A DNA stretch of 64,000 nt from Lachnospiraceae bacterium (GTDB lineage Bacteria > Bacillota > Clostridia > Lachnospirales > Lachnospiraceae). Below, in pieces: positions 54,612 to 63,972 of the stretch. Both the position numbers and the translations under genes were made by a program. A model generated the notes under the pieces. The model was given only the letters and a program-made list of their open reading frames with translations, was not told the DNA's origin and did no database searches. The stretch covers positions 1-64,000 of the forward strand of contig CASJPF010000010.1 of NCBI GenBank assembly GCA_949383255.1, read 5' to 3'. Each line of letters begins with the position of its first letter. Position 1 is the stretch's first letter.

Positions 54612-55214
54612 CTACACTAATTTTCTAGCGAGAAGCTCCTGCATCAGTCTGCCAACTGGAAGCCCTACCACATTATTGTACTCTCCGTTGATTGATTTGA
54701 TAAAGGCAGCACATTTTCCCTGAATCGCATAAGCGCCTGCCTTATCCATCGGTTCCTCTGTTGCCACGTACGCCGCAATCTGCTCTAAAGTCATTGGATA
54801 CATATGAACATCTGTTTTTTCATAGAACGTAACACTCTCCTGTTTTCGCTTTTGTGCTTCTTTTCCCAATAAAACCAAAGTCACGCCTGTATAAACCTGA
54901 TGGGAATCCCCTTGCAGCTTTGTCAACATTGCTGTAGCGTCATTTCTGTCTCTTGGCTTTCCCATAACTTCATTTCTATGCACCACAATTGTATCCGCAC
55001 CAATAATAACAATTGTATCATTTTGATAGCGTTGCAGATAGCGTTCTGCCACCTCGCTCGCCTTCTGATGTGAAAGTTCTTCGACAATATCTTCTGGAGT
55101 TTTTTTCGTGATAATCTCCTCCTTATGCGCCTGTGAAATCTCAAAGTCCAACCCTATTTGTTCCAAAAGCTCTCGCCGGCGTGGGGAACCTGATGCAAGT
55201 ATATATTTTATCAT
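54612..55214 (-). CDS. maf: Maf-type nucleoside triphosphate pyrophosphatase
   Basis: The 200-residue house-cleaning enzyme hydrolyses dTTP/UTP or m7GTP-like nucleotides. The start ILASGSPRRRELLEQIG is diagnostic; IIGADTIVV and KPRDRNDA follow, then YAIQGKCAAFIKSINGEYNN VVGLP (in two parts). ATG 55214 was chosen since MIKYILASGSPRR is the normal start; the TTG at 55232 abuts the ppk stop. It follows ppk directly, so the two are likely co-transcribed. Confidence 0.92.
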   Translation of the reverse strand: MIKYILASGSPRRRELLEQIGLDFEISQAHKEEIITKKTPEDIVEELSHQKASEVAERYLQRYQNDTIVIIGADTIVVHRNEVMGKPRDRNDATAMLTKLQGDSHQVYTGVTLVLLGKEAQKRKQESVTFYEKTDVHMYPMTLEQIAAYVATEEPMDKAGAYAIQGKCAAFIKSINGEYNNVVGLPVGRLMQELLARKLV

Positions 55215-55232
55215 AGCCTTGTGTACTCCCAA

Positions 55233-57422
55233 TCAATTTTGTATTGTCTGATTATATTCTGGTTTAAATGTGCGCGCCTGTTGCTCTGCCTTCTCTTTTT
55301 TTATAGACAATGCCTCATATTCCCTGCAAAATTCTTCCTGCGCGTTGTGTGTTTCCTTATCCTTGCTGTCTATTTTATGATAACTGCCATCTGCCTGTAA
55401 AAACTGCGCCTTCTGCGTGTCGTCCAACTGCACTTCAAGGACATGCCAAACTTTTTCTTTCAATTCTGCATTAAGTACTGGAAAAAGAATTTCCACCCTC
55501 CGCTCAAGGTTTCTTGGCATCCAGTCTGCGCTTGCCATGTAAAGTTCTGAATTCCCTGCATTCTCAAAATAGAAAATTCGTGCATGTTCCAAGAAATTTC
55601 CTACAATAGAACGCACTTCAATATTGTCGTTTGTGCCCTCCACTCCTGTCCGCAGACAGCAGATTCCTCTGACAATAAGTTGAATCTTTACTCCCTTTGC
55701 AGCCGCTTCGTACAGCGCTTTTATAATATCTTGATCGCACAGAGAATTCATTTTTGCAACAATTCTTGCTGGTCGCTTTTCCATCGCGTTAGATTTCTCT
55801 CGATTAATCAAATATAAAAATCTATCCTTTAACCACAATGGCGCCAAAGCAAGATGATTCCACCCCAAAGGTTCCGAATAGCCTGACAGCATATTAAAAA
55901 CAGCCGTCGCATCCTCGCCAATCGCTTCATTACAGGTGAGTATTCCTAAATCTGTATAGAGTTTTGCTGTGGCGTCATTGTAATTTCCTGTCCCTAGATG
56001 TACATAACGCCGAATGCCCTCCTCTTCGCGCCTGACTACCAATGTAATCTTACAGTGTGTCTTTAACCCCACAAGTCCATAAATCACATGGCAGCCCGCT
56101 TTTTCAAGTTTTTTTGCCCAGACAATATTGTTCTCTTCGTCAAAACGCGCCTTCAACTCCACCAACACAGAAACTTGTTTTCCATTTTCAGCGGCTTGCG
56201 CAAGGGCTGCAATAATAGGCGAATTTCCACTCACGCGGTACAAAGTTTGTTTGATTGCAAGCACCTGCGGATCCTTCGCTGCTTGTTTAATAAAGTCAAC
56301 TACTGGCGCAAACGTTTGATATGGGTGGTGCAGCAAGATATCCTGTTCCCGAATTTTTTCAAAAATGTCATCTCCTGCCTCAATCTCTGGTACTGGCTGC
56401 GGTGTATATGGACGGTTTTTCAGATGTGCAAATCCATCTAATCCGTACATCTTCATGAGAAACGTAAGATCCAACGCCCCCGGAATGCTATAGATATCTC
56501 TCTCGTCTATCATAAGCTCTTTTTTGATAATGTCAAGCAGACGCGTCTCAATGCCTTCCTCTACTTCAAGCCGGATTGCCTCTCCCCACTGCCTTTTCTT
56601 GAGCTGTTTCTCGATTTCTTTTAATAAGTCTTCTGTTTCTTCCTCCTCAAGCGAAAAGTCCGCATTTCTCATAATCCGAAATGGAAAAGAACACTCTATA
56701 TTATAATTTAAAAATAGCTTATCCATATTTCGCTCAATAATCTGTTCCAGCAAAATCACGCGCTTCGTTCCACTTGGCATTTCTGGAAGCTGCACAATGC
56801 GCGGAAGAACACTCGGAACTTGAACAGTTGCAAACTCCACTTCCTTGCCATGTACAGACTTTTTATTAAACAAATGTCTTCTCCCTTTAACTTCTTTCCT
56901 GGATACTAGCGCCCCTAGATTTAGAGATTTATTACGAATCAGCGGAAAGGGTCTTGAGGAATCCACCGCCATCGGTGTAAGCACTGGATATACATTGTCC
57001 TGAAAATATCGATCCACAAATGCACAATCCTTTTTTGTAAGATCTTCATGACTCTCCACCACCATCAGTCCATTCTGCGCAAGCTGCGGCAACAACGACC
57101 TGTTATAAACGGCATACTGCATATTGACAAGCTCATGTGTTGCCTTGTTAATCACCTCAAGCTGCTCATTTGGTGTCATTCCGGCAATATCCTTTTTCGT
57201 ATATCCCGCATTTACCATATCCTTCAGCGATGCCACACGCACCATAAAAAATTCATCCAGATTTGATGCTGTAATACCCAAAAATTTAATCCGTTCAAAC
57301 AATGGTATATCTCTATCCCTTGCCTCCCCCAGCACACGGTTGTTAAAGGCAAGCCAGCTCAATTCCCTGTTATAATAATATTCAGACTTGCTATAGTCTA
57401 TCTTACTGTTCTTGTCTCCCAT
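55233..57422 (-). CDS. ppk1: Polyphosphate kinase (PPK1)
   Basis: The enzyme makes polyphosphate from ATP through a phosphohistidine. The 729 residues contain the N-domain start YYNRELSWLAFNNRVL, the central domain, and two phospholipase-D-like C-terminal domains: KQTLYRVSGNSPI, LKARFDEENNI, then GLVGLKTHCK with the phospho-accepting histidine and RYVHLGTGNYND. The second His-region is FLEHARIFYFEN. It is encoded 15 bases after the ppx gene, forming a make-and-break pair for polyphosphate. Confidence 0.95.
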   Translation of the reverse strand: MGDKNSKIDYSKSEYYYNRELSWLAFNNRVLGEARDRDIPLFERIKFLGITASNLDEFFMVRVASLKDMVNAGYTKKDIAGMTPNEQLEVINKATHELVNMQYAVYNRSLLPQLAQNGLMVVESHEDLTKKDCAFVDRYFQDNVYPVLTPMAVDSSRPFPLIRNKSLNLGALVSRKEVKGRRHLFNKKSVHGKEVEFATVQVPSVLPRIVQLPEMPSGTKRVILLEQIIERNMDKLFLNYNIECSFPFRIMRNADFSLEEEETEDLLKEIEKQLKKRQWGEAIRLEVEEGIETRLLDIIKKELMIDERDIYSIPGALDLTFLMKMYGLDGFAHLKNRPYTPQPVPEIEAGDDIFEKIREQDILLHHPYQTFAPVVDFIKQAAKDPQVLAIKQTLYRVSGNSPIIAALAQAAENGKQVSVLVELKARFDEENNIVWAKKLEKAGCHVIYGLVGLKTHCKITLVVRREEEGIRRYVHLGTGNYNDATAKLYTDLGILTCNEAIGEDATAVFNMLSGYSEPLGWNHLALAPLWLKDRFLYLINREKSNAMEKRPARIVAKMNSLCDQDIIKALYEAAAKGVKIQLIVRGICCLRTGVEGTNDNIEVRSIVGNFLEHARIFYFENAGNSELYMASADWMPRNLERRVEILFPVLNAELKEKVWHVLEVQLDDTQKAQFLQADGSYHKIDSKDKETHNAQEEFCREYEALSIKKEKAEQQARTFKPEYNQTIQN

Positions 57423-57437
57423 CTTGGTTCCCCCATC

Positions 57438-59000
57438 TTAAATATTGCTTTTTTTCTGTCTTATCACTGGTTTAATGTTATACACTTCCTCAAAAAAAGT
57501 CGCATACCGGTCAAATAACCCAAACTCCAATGTCATATCAGCATTGGTTTCTACGGTAAGTAAAAGTTCATCTTCCTCATTTACAACTTTTAGCTTGTTG
57601 CATTTTCCACGATGGCTCAAGTCTAGTCCCTCAGAAAGCCGAATAATCGCAGTCAGTTTTGCAATCTTTAAATACGACTCTCTGTCGAGGGAAGCTGTGC
57701 TGTCCAGTATCTTATAGTAATCAAACTTCTCTGTTGCATATTTTACAATATTTGCAAGAATCTCCCGCTCTACATGAGACAATCCAATAATCTCTGTCGC
57801 AATAATAATATTGTAAGAACTGTCACCAATATTTGCAAAACTAATATATCTGCCGCACTCACTTAATATAGCTGCAAGCTGTAAAAGCAACCGATCTCGT
57901 TTTGACAATCCATGTTTTTTCTCCATGCTGTCAAAAATTGTCAGCGCAATCATCTCCCGCTCACGGGTGCGATATTCAATGCTATGATATCTTCTGTTAA
58001 TATCTCTGGCACAGTCAAGAATATCCTGCTCAAAGTCATGTGGCATTCCTTCTGTATCTGACGACAACAATTTATTTTGCTCGGCATATTCATATGCAAT
58101 GCCATCACACAAAGATACGCCCGGCACCCACAACATCTCTGCCCCCAAAACCTTTATCATGCACTTAAGCATAAGCGCCGATAGATATAAAAGCGAGATG
58201 TTCTCCTGCGCAAGTCCAAGAGACATTGCAATTTCTCTTGTTTTCTTTTTCTTCAGTGAGTCCACAAATCCCAGAAAATTCTCTGTACTCACCTGTCCTT
58301 TTTTGATTGTCTCAAGATAATTGCGCTGAACGATTAATGACACATAGTCATCTACCAATATAATATTTTGTATCTTTTTGTCCCCCACATACATTTCTCG
58401 AAAACTTTCTAGGCTATCACAAACCATCTCCTCCACCATATCTTCAAGCTGATAACTCCGATAGGGCACACGAGCCAACTCCTCACGCATACGAAGCACA
58501 CCCGGCCTAATATTTTGGGAAGTGACCAGACTGTCCTCATCAAAAAGTGATATCTGGACACTTCCGCCTCCAATATCAATAAAAGCGGTACTCTTCTCTA
58601 TAATGCTTTGAAAATCTTTCACGCGCGATGCCACCGATTTATAATCCAGAAAACGTTGTTCCGAGTTGCTTAAAACCTCTATCTTTACCCCTGTGCGCGT
58701 CTCGATCTGGTCCAATAAAATTAGACGGTTCTGTGATTCTCTAATTGCGCTTGTCCCATATGCTCTATAACCATCCACTCTGTAAGATTTCATAATCGCA
58801 GTAAATTCGTTCAGCATCCTGCACAGTTCATCAACCCTTGCACTATCAATTTTTCCCATAAAATAAGAATCTGTCCCTAGCTCTATCCTATGTCGAATAT
58901 GGTCAATTTCCTTAATTCCTTTTTTCGTTGATATCTCATATATTTTCATGGCAAGCTCATAGGAACCCACATCTATCGCTGCAAACGTCTTGTATGACAT
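57438..59000 (-). CDS. ppx: Exopolyphosphatase/pppGpp phosphohydrolase (Ppx/GppA)
   Basis: The 520-residue protein of the actin-like ASKHA fold has YKTFAAIDVGSYELAMKIYE, then YGTSAIRES, TAFIDIGGGSVQIS and a C-terminal HD-type domain (LLQLAAILSECGRYI, near IGLSHVERE). It degrades polyphosphate from the end, or pppGpp. ATG 59000 has GAGG seven bases upstream; a GTG at 59006 is a possible earlier start. The gene precedes ppk in one operon. Confidence 0.92.
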   Translation of the reverse strand: MSYKTFAAIDVGSYELAMKIYEISTKKGIKEIDHIRHRIELGTDSYFMGKIDSARVDELCRMLNEFTAIMKSYRVDGYRAYGTSAIRESQNRLILLDQIETRTGVKIEVLSNSEQRFLDYKSVASRVKDFQSIIEKSTAFIDIGGGSVQISLFDEDSLVTSQNIRPGVLRMREELARVPYRSYQLEDMVEEMVCDSLESFREMYVGDKKIQNIILVDDYVSLIVQRNYLETIKKGQVSTENFLGFVDSLKKKKTREIAMSLGLAQENISLLYLSALMLKCMIKVLGAEMLWVPGVSLCDGIAYEYAEQNKLLSSDTEGMPHDFEQDILDCARDINRRYHSIEYRTREREMIALTIFDSMEKKHGLSKRDRLLLQLAAILSECGRYISFANIGDSSYNIIIATEIIGLSHVEREILANIVKYATEKFDYYKILDSTASLDRESYLKIAKLTAIIRLSEGLDLSHRGKCNKLKVVNEEDELLLTVETNADMTLEFGLFDRYATFFEEVYNIKPVIRQKKSNI

Positions 59001-59085
59001 ATCCACACCTCATTCCCCTAATCTTGTATCTTTGTATTTAAGAAACTGTAAAGAAGTAATCTAATAATATTATTTTTCACAATTC

Positions 59086-60210
59086 CTAATAATTTCCAAG
59101 TATCTTCATATTTCGGGTCTCCTCCCGCAATCCCCGCAGTGCATTTCTGACCGCACTGTCCGCAAGATTTCCCTCAAAATCTAAGAAAAACCGATATTCC
59201 CAATTTCTCCCAGCAAGCGGTCTCGACTCAATTTTTGTCATATTCAAATTATTGTACATCAGATGCGAAAGCACATGATAGAGTGCCCCGCTCTCATGAC
59301 TTAATTCAAAACACAGACTTATCTTAGAAGCCTTCTTTGCATATACTTTCTGATTTGTAACAATAATAAAACGCGTCGAATTTTCCCTTAAATCATTGAC
59401 CCCTCGCTTAAGAACCTCCAAACCGTAAATCTTTGCTGCCGTCTCACTTGCTATCGCCGCCTGCGTCACGCCCTTGTCCTCCGCAACCTTTTTTGCCGCA
59501 TACGCATTATTCTTCATACTAATCTGCTGCCATCCAGTCTCAAACAAATAATGTGTGCTCTGCATCAAAGACTGCGGATGTGAGTATACAGTCCTGATAT
59601 CCTCAATGTTCGCTCCTGGTACTCCCAGCAGACAATGCTCAATCTTTATAATTTGCTCCCCCACAATATAGTTTTCAAATTCCACCAACAAATCATAGAT
59701 TTCACTCACAATTCCTGCTGATGAATTTTCAATTGGAAGCACTGCAAAATCGGCACTGCCTTCATCAATTGCAAGCATTGCATCCCGAAAAGTATCAACG
59801 TTAAAGCTATCAACCTCCTCTCCAAAATATTCTATCATAGCCGCCTGTGAATATGCACCCTCTGCTCCCTGAAACACAACCCTGCACTTTTGTTTGTATG
59901 ACTCTGCCATTTCAATAAAAGAAAGCTTTCCACCACCGTTGTGCTTTGTAATCATCTGATATTGAAGCTTCCTGCTCATCGCCATTATCTGTTCAAACAG
60001 TTCTTTAATACCCTGCATGTTAAAATCATTGTGCGTCAGTTCACTGACTGCCTTGAGTTTTTGCTGTTCTCTCTCCTTGTCAAACACCCGCTTGCCAGTT
60101 TCAATCTTATACGCTGCCACCTGTGCGCATACTTCCATCCGTTTCTCATACAATTCGACAATCTGGGAATCAATTCCATCAAGCATTCCCCTAAGTTCCA
60201 ATAAATCCAT
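59086..60210 (-). CDS. pheA: Bifunctional chorismate mutase/prephenate dehydratase (P-protein)
   Basis: It converts chorismate to prephenate and then phenylpyruvate for phenylalanine synthesis. The 374 residues include an AroQ chorismate mutase (LRGMLDGIDSQIVELYEKRM, about residues 5-90). The dehydratase domain follows (VVFQGAEGAYSQAAMIEYFG, NSSAGIVSEIYDL, ENSTRFIIV with the Thr-Arg-Phe motif), then an ACT domain (ELSHESGALYHVL, with ESRPLAGRNWEYRFF). The ACT part implies feedback inhibition by phenylalanine. No Phe-rich leader peptide is visible upstream. Confidence 0.95.
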   Translation of the reverse strand: MDLLELRGMLDGIDSQIVELYEKRMEVCAQVAAYKIETGKRVFDKEREQQKLKAVSELTHNDFNMQGIKELFEQIMAMSRKLQYQMITKHNGGGKLSFIEMAESYKQKCRVVFQGAEGAYSQAAMIEYFGEEVDSFNVDTFRDAMLAIDEGSADFAVLPIENSSAGIVSEIYDLLVEFENYIVGEQIIKIEHCLLGVPGANIEDIRTVYSHPQSLMQSTHYLFETGWQQISMKNNAYAAKKVAEDKGVTQAAIASETAAKIYGLEVLKRGVNDLRENSTRFIIVTNQKVYAKKASKISLCFELSHESGALYHVLSHLMYNNLNMTKIESRPLAGRNWEYRFFLDFEGNLADSAVRNALRGLREETRNMKILGNY

Positions 60211-60512
60211 GTGCCTGCCCTCCGCTTTTATTTTTAACTTTTTTATAATAATTCAAATAAACCCACTTGCTATAAAAAAATCTATTTGTTACAACTTTTT
60301 TCCAGTATAACACACCAAATAAAGTTTGTAAAAAATAATAAATAGAATTCTTTCATTTTTTGGTAAAAACAATTATAATAATATTTACAAGCGGCATATT
60401 TCCTTATGCGGTTGTGCGCATCATATTATACTGAGCGATCAGTCTTTTTGACCGCCAGTATATCTGTGGCGAATCACTTATAATCATATACCAATCATAG
60501 GGGGTAATTACA
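60211..60512. other. Divergent gap between pheA and the DUF5050-like gene
   Basis: The 302 bases are AT-rich near 60230-60390. A short inverted repeat (ACTGAGCGATCAGT, 60430-60443) and a TATAAT at 60479-60484 without a matching -35 box are seen before the plus-strand gene. No gene or RNA is recognised. Confidence 0.35.
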
Positions 60513-61559
60513 ATGAAGAAAAAAATCATTACCATAATTAGTATTATCTGTATCGTGCTCGTTTTTTCCGGTCTAGCAGCTGTAAAGTATCTCTCTGACC
60601 GTGTTCCCAAAAATCCTTCCGGAACAATTGGCAACAGTGCAGGAAATCTCTATAACAACGGTCTTTTCTGCGAAAACGATGGATATGTCTATTTTGCAAA
60701 TCCGTATGACTCCTCTGCACTCTATCGCATGAAACCCGATGAATCTGAAATGAAAAAACTGGCGTACACAGAAGTCACAAGCCTAAATGCAGACGGAAAG
60801 TATCTATATTACTATCAGGGCGGTTCTGGCAGTGGTGCTGGAACAGGATTAGGTTTTGTGCTGAGTACAACTGGCATCTATCGTGTCAACAAAAAAAATC
60901 CAAAAGACGCCGAGTGTCTTGACCGCGTAAACGGAAAATATGTTCTCCTTGCAGACAATGATGTGTACTATACCTGTTCTGATAATCAAGTTTCATTAAA
61001 AAAAGTATCAATCGACGGAAAAACAAAAGAGGTTCTATTGCAGCTTGATATCCTTCCTGTAAGCGTACAGAACTCTACATTTTACTACTTGAATAATGAT
61101 AAAAATTTGCATTTAATGGCACTTGATCTCCGAACAAACACTTCCCGTCAAGTACTTGCGGAAGATGTGTATATGCCCATTATAGATGGCAGTGTTGTCT
61201 ATGGAATTGACATCCACGACAACTACTCTCTTATCAGTCTTAACATTAATGATGGAAGTAAGAAATTGCTTGACACAGGCAGAGTTGATATGCTCAATGT
61301 AACGGACAATTACATATATTATCAAACCTCTGGTGATACTCCACAACTAAAACGCATCCGACGTGATGGTTCTGATATGGAAGTTGTAGCGGATGGTGTT
61401 CACAACAATATTAATGCAACGTCACAATATATATACTTCACTAAATTTGGCGCAGCGACCCCGGTCTACAAAACTCCTGCCTATGGTCCGGTCAATGTCA
61501 CCACATTTGACAGCGCATCGCGGGCTGCAATGGAAGAAATCAGCAAAAAAAAGAAATAA
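60513..61559 (+). CDS. DUF5050-like membrane-anchored beta-propeller protein
   Basis: The 348-residue protein has an N-terminal signal anchor (IITIISIICIVLVFSGLAAV, residues 5-24). Repeats of the type YVYFANPYDSSALYRMKPDE, YLYYYQGG, NTFYYLNNDKNLHLMAL-like and YIYYQTSGDTPQLKRIRRDG follow. Such repeats form the beta-propeller of DUF5050 proteins, which face the cell surface; their role is unknown. ATG 60513 lies after GGGGG. No enzymatic motif is visible. Confidence 0.8.
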   Translation: MKKKIITIISIICIVLVFSGLAAVKYLSDRVPKNPSGTIGNSAGNLYNNGLFCENDGYVYFANPYDSSALYRMKPDESEMKKLAYTEVTSLNADGKYLYYYQGGSGSGAGTGLGFVLSTTGIYRVNKKNPKDAECLDRVNGKYVLLADNDVYYTCSDNQVSLKKVSIDGKTKEVLLQLDILPVSVQNSTFYYLNNDKNLHLMALDLRTNTSRQVLAEDVYMPIIDGSVVYGIDIHDNYSLISLNINDGSKKLLDTGRVDMLNVTDNYIYYQTSGDTPQLKRIRRDGSDMEVVADGVHNNINATSQYIYFTKFGAATPVYKTPAYGPVNVTTFDSASRAAMEEISKKKK

Positions 61560-61597
61560 CATGAATAAGGTAAAGGCTGACAGGTTATGCTTATAGC

Positions 61598-62041
61598 ATG
61601 AAAAAACTTGTGAATCCTTTACCTTTATTAAAAAATTTTATCCAATGCGGCGTGACTGGCTGGTGCATGGAAATTTTCTTCACAGCGCTCGGCGCATTCC
61701 GAAGACGTGAATTGCCATTAATAGGACAGACCTCTCTCTGGATGTTCCCCATCTATGGCAGCGCAGCACTTTTTCAACCAATATTTTCCCTACTGAAACA
61801 CTGTCATATGATAGTGCGTGGAACAATCTATGCCATCTCAATATTCTGTGCAGAATATATAAGCGGCCGTTTTCTCACCAAACGCGCGCTTTGTCCTTGG
61901 AATTACAATCGCCACCGCTGGCATATTAATGGATTGATACGCATTGACTATTTTCCTTTTTGGTTTTTGGCAGGATTGTTGTTTGAGCACATCTTAACCC
62001 AAAAGAACTCCGCCATAACATCTCACGGCAAAAACTGCTGA
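61598..62041 (+). CDS. CmpB-like putative ABC permease (PF06541 type)
   Basis: The 147-residue membrane protein has the family start GVTGWCMEIFFTALGAF, then TSLWMFPIYGSAALFQPIF and three to four hydrophobic segments. Such proteins are annotated as ABC transporter permeases without a proven role. Its 3' end overlaps the convergent DD-carboxypeptidase gene by 19 bases. The C-tail after residue 130 is polar. Confidence 0.75.
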   Translation: MKKLVNPLPLLKNFIQCGVTGWCMEIFFTALGAFRRRELPLIGQTSLWMFPIYGSAALFQPIFSLLKHCHMIVRGTIYAISIFCAEYISGRFLTKRALCPWNYNRHRWHINGLIRIDYFPFWFLAGLLFEHILTQKNSAITSHGKNC

Positions 62042-63315
62042 CACAATGTCACATGGTCATAAATACACTGCCACGCACCGCTAGAATGTGCTGTTACACA
62101 GATATACTCTTTTCCGTCCTTTCCAACACTCAGACTTGCGGCACAGTTTTCGGACTGCAACACATACCCAGTTTTAGCACAGAGTACCTCACCGTGCGTA
62201 TCCTTATCTTCAATTTTTCGGAGAAACCAATTCGATGTGATAATTCCCTCGGGGTGCTGTTCTGTAGCAGATGATGTATATGTATGCGCACTGAGTACTT
62301 CTCTACAAAAACTATTATCGCAAGCTGCCTTTAAAATGACTGCCATATCATAAACAGTGCTGTAATGGTTCTCATCATAAAGTCCCACACAATTTGTAAA
62401 ATGCGACGAATCCGACAATCCCAGTTCCTCCAATTTCTGATTCATCAACGCCACAAAATTCTCTTGAGAACCAGCCACATAAACCGCCAACCCCAGTGCA
62501 GCATCTGCCCCAGAAGGAAGCACCGTCCCGTAAAAAAGATCCCGGACAGTTACTCGCTCCCCAATCTCAAATCCCATACTGCTGCACTTGTTTGTATAGC
62601 TATAATCCGTAATATCTCTTGTAATCTCAAATCGATCCTCTGCATCTGTAATATGTTCTGCTGCCACCAGAATTGTAAGAATTTTGGTCATAGAAGCAGG
62701 ACTAATACGCGTTTGGGCATCTCTCTGCCCCATAATTCTTCCTGCTTCCACATCAATAAACACACCATTTTTGCTCACAACCTCACTGTTTAATAACGCT
62801 GTTTTTGCATCTGCGGTTGCAGTCAATGGCGGAAGTACACTCTTACCGCCAAGCGGCTGTACATTCTGCGCACAAAGACGAGAAATTGTATTTTTAATAT
62901 TGTCCGCTATATCACTATCCGCATAACACCCCGCTACAGAAAACTCCAGGGCAAGATTGTATGATACTTTGCTCTTCTGTTGTTGTTTTATCAAACTTCC
63001 AATCCCTTTTCCAATCAAAATGATACAGATAATCAGTACAACCACACATGGAATTAACAATCTGCGCATCCACTCCTGCTGTTTTTTTCTGCGCCGCATC
63101 TCTTTTAGCCGATTTCGCCTGCGAGCTTGCCGTTCCTTTTCTTCTCTCTCATATGCAGCGCTATCTTGTGTCTCCTCATCAAAACGCTCACTGCCAAACT
63201 GATATGTACCCTCCAATGTATCTGCTAATACTGCAGCAATTTCCTCAGCACTCAACTGACTATTTTCTTCTGTACTATCCATAAACGCCAGTTCATCTCT
63301 GTTAGTCGACATCAT
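62023..63315 (-). CDS. D-alanyl-D-alanine carboxypeptidase (S11, PBP5-like)
   Basis: The 430-residue enzyme trims cell-wall stem peptides. It has a long cytoplasmic N-tail rich in Arg and Lys (RRNRLKEMRRRKKQQEWMRR), one membrane span (LLIPCVVVLIICIILIGKGI, about residues 85-105), then the catalytic domain. There the SxxK motif is in ISPASMTKILTIL, the SxN-like motif in LPSGADAALG and KTG in LCAKTGYVL. A C-terminal anchor is absent; the anchor is N-terminal instead, unlike classical PBP5. The start overlaps the PH-domain gene by 14 bases. ATG 63315 or 63312 follows GAGG. Confidence 0.85.
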   Translation of the reverse strand: MMSTNRDELAFMDSTEENSQLSAEEIAAVLADTLEGTYQFGSERFDEETQDSAAYEREEKERQARRRNRLKEMRRRKKQQEWMRRLLIPCVVVLIICIILIGKGIGSLIKQQQKSKVSYNLALEFSVAGCYADSDIADNIKNTISRLCAQNVQPLGGKSVLPPLTATADAKTALLNSEVVSKNGVFIDVEAGRIMGQRDAQTRISPASMTKILTILVAAEHITDAEDRFEITRDITDYSYTNKCSSMGFEIGERVTVRDLFYGTVLPSGADAALGLAVYVAGSQENFVALMNQKLEELGLSDSSHFTNCVGLYDENHYSTVYDMAVILKAACDNSFCREVLSAHTYTSSATEQHPEGIITSNWFLRKIEDKDTHGEVLCAKTGYVLQSENCAASLSVGKDGKEYICVTAHSSGAWQCIYDHVTLCQQFLP

Positions 63316-63667
63316 CTACCTCAACCGCGCCAATGTCAAGTGTATTGAGCGTGCGGCGCCTTCTCCTGTCTTCCTCGGATTTTTCCAAGATAAACTGCTT
63401 TATTTGCTTTGCATTTTTTATATGCTGAATAAGCAGCATCGGACTTGTGACATCACCTGTATGACAGACAATCGTACCCAAACCAAACATTCTCTCCACC
63501 AAGGAAGTTTTCAAAGTCACATCTTGTACTTTATACATATAACAATCGTTTTCTTCTCGATTAAAAAAACCTGTATTGACAGTAATCACATTTTCTTTCA
63601 CTGAATATATGGTAAACGTAAATGGCAGTCCAAAGAACAACCATCTTTTTCTCTCTTTAAATTCCAT
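63302..63667 (-). CDS. Bacterial PH-domain (bPH2-like) protein
   Basis: The 121-residue protein has a bacterial PH-like fold: IYSVKENVITVNTGFFNREE, then YMYKVQDVTLKTSLVERMFG with the usual RxxG loop and TIVCHTGDVTSPMLLIQHIK. The tail after residue 95 is Arg-rich and acidic. Unlike most bPH2 proteins it has no long membrane segments. It is upstream of the carboxypeptidase gene and overlaps it, so both are translated together. Confidence 0.8.
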   Translation of the reverse strand: MEFKERKRWLFFGLPFTFTIYSVKENVITVNTGFFNREENDCYMYKVQDVTLKTSLVERMFGLGTIVCHTGDVTSPMLLIQHIKNAKQIKQFILEKSEEDRRRRRTLNTLDIGAVEVDDVD

Positions 63668-63768
63668 TTTTTTCTCCTTAGAAATGATGTTTTATAAAGC
63701 TATTATAGCATTCCCTTTCTAAAAATCAACACGAAATCAATTAGAAGAAAAATTTATTAAATTTCATC

Positions 63769-63797
63769 TTGCATGCTTTTTAATACTATGATACAAT
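63769..63797 (+). promoter_or_regulatory. Sigma-A promoter near the window end
   Basis: TTGCAT at 63769-63774, a 17-base spacer and TACAAT at 63792-63797. A GGGAGG ribosome site and ATG 63835 follow. Confidence 0.65.
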
Positions 63798-63834
63798 TGC
63801 AAAAGTATATCAATTTATATGGGAGGAAATAACT

Positions 63835-63963
63835 ATGTTGACTGCTTTGACTACTTTTCAATCTGGCTTTAGATGCTTTTGCAGTTTCCTTTTCTATTTC
63901 CATACCATTTCGCACAAGAGAATTTATTTCTCTTTTTTTATTCCCAAAATCACTGATTTATAG
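63835..63963 (+). pseudogene. Possible frameshifted MntP-like start
   Basis: ATG 63835 has GGGAGG eight bases upstream. In the first frame it encodes 42 residues (MLTALTTFQSGF onwards) ending at TAG 63961-63963. Skipping one base after codon 5 would give MLTALLLFNLALDAFAVSFS, which is like the first helix of the manganese exporter MntP (LDAFAVS). It may be a broken mntP or a short leader peptide. It ends at a GGAGG site used by the next gene. Confidence 0.35.
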
Positions 63964-63972
63964 GAGGTTTTT

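Noticed and set aside
60211-60512. T-box or Phe attenuator before pheA
   Set aside because: No T-box core sequence and no Phe-rich leader frame are visible on the minus strand.
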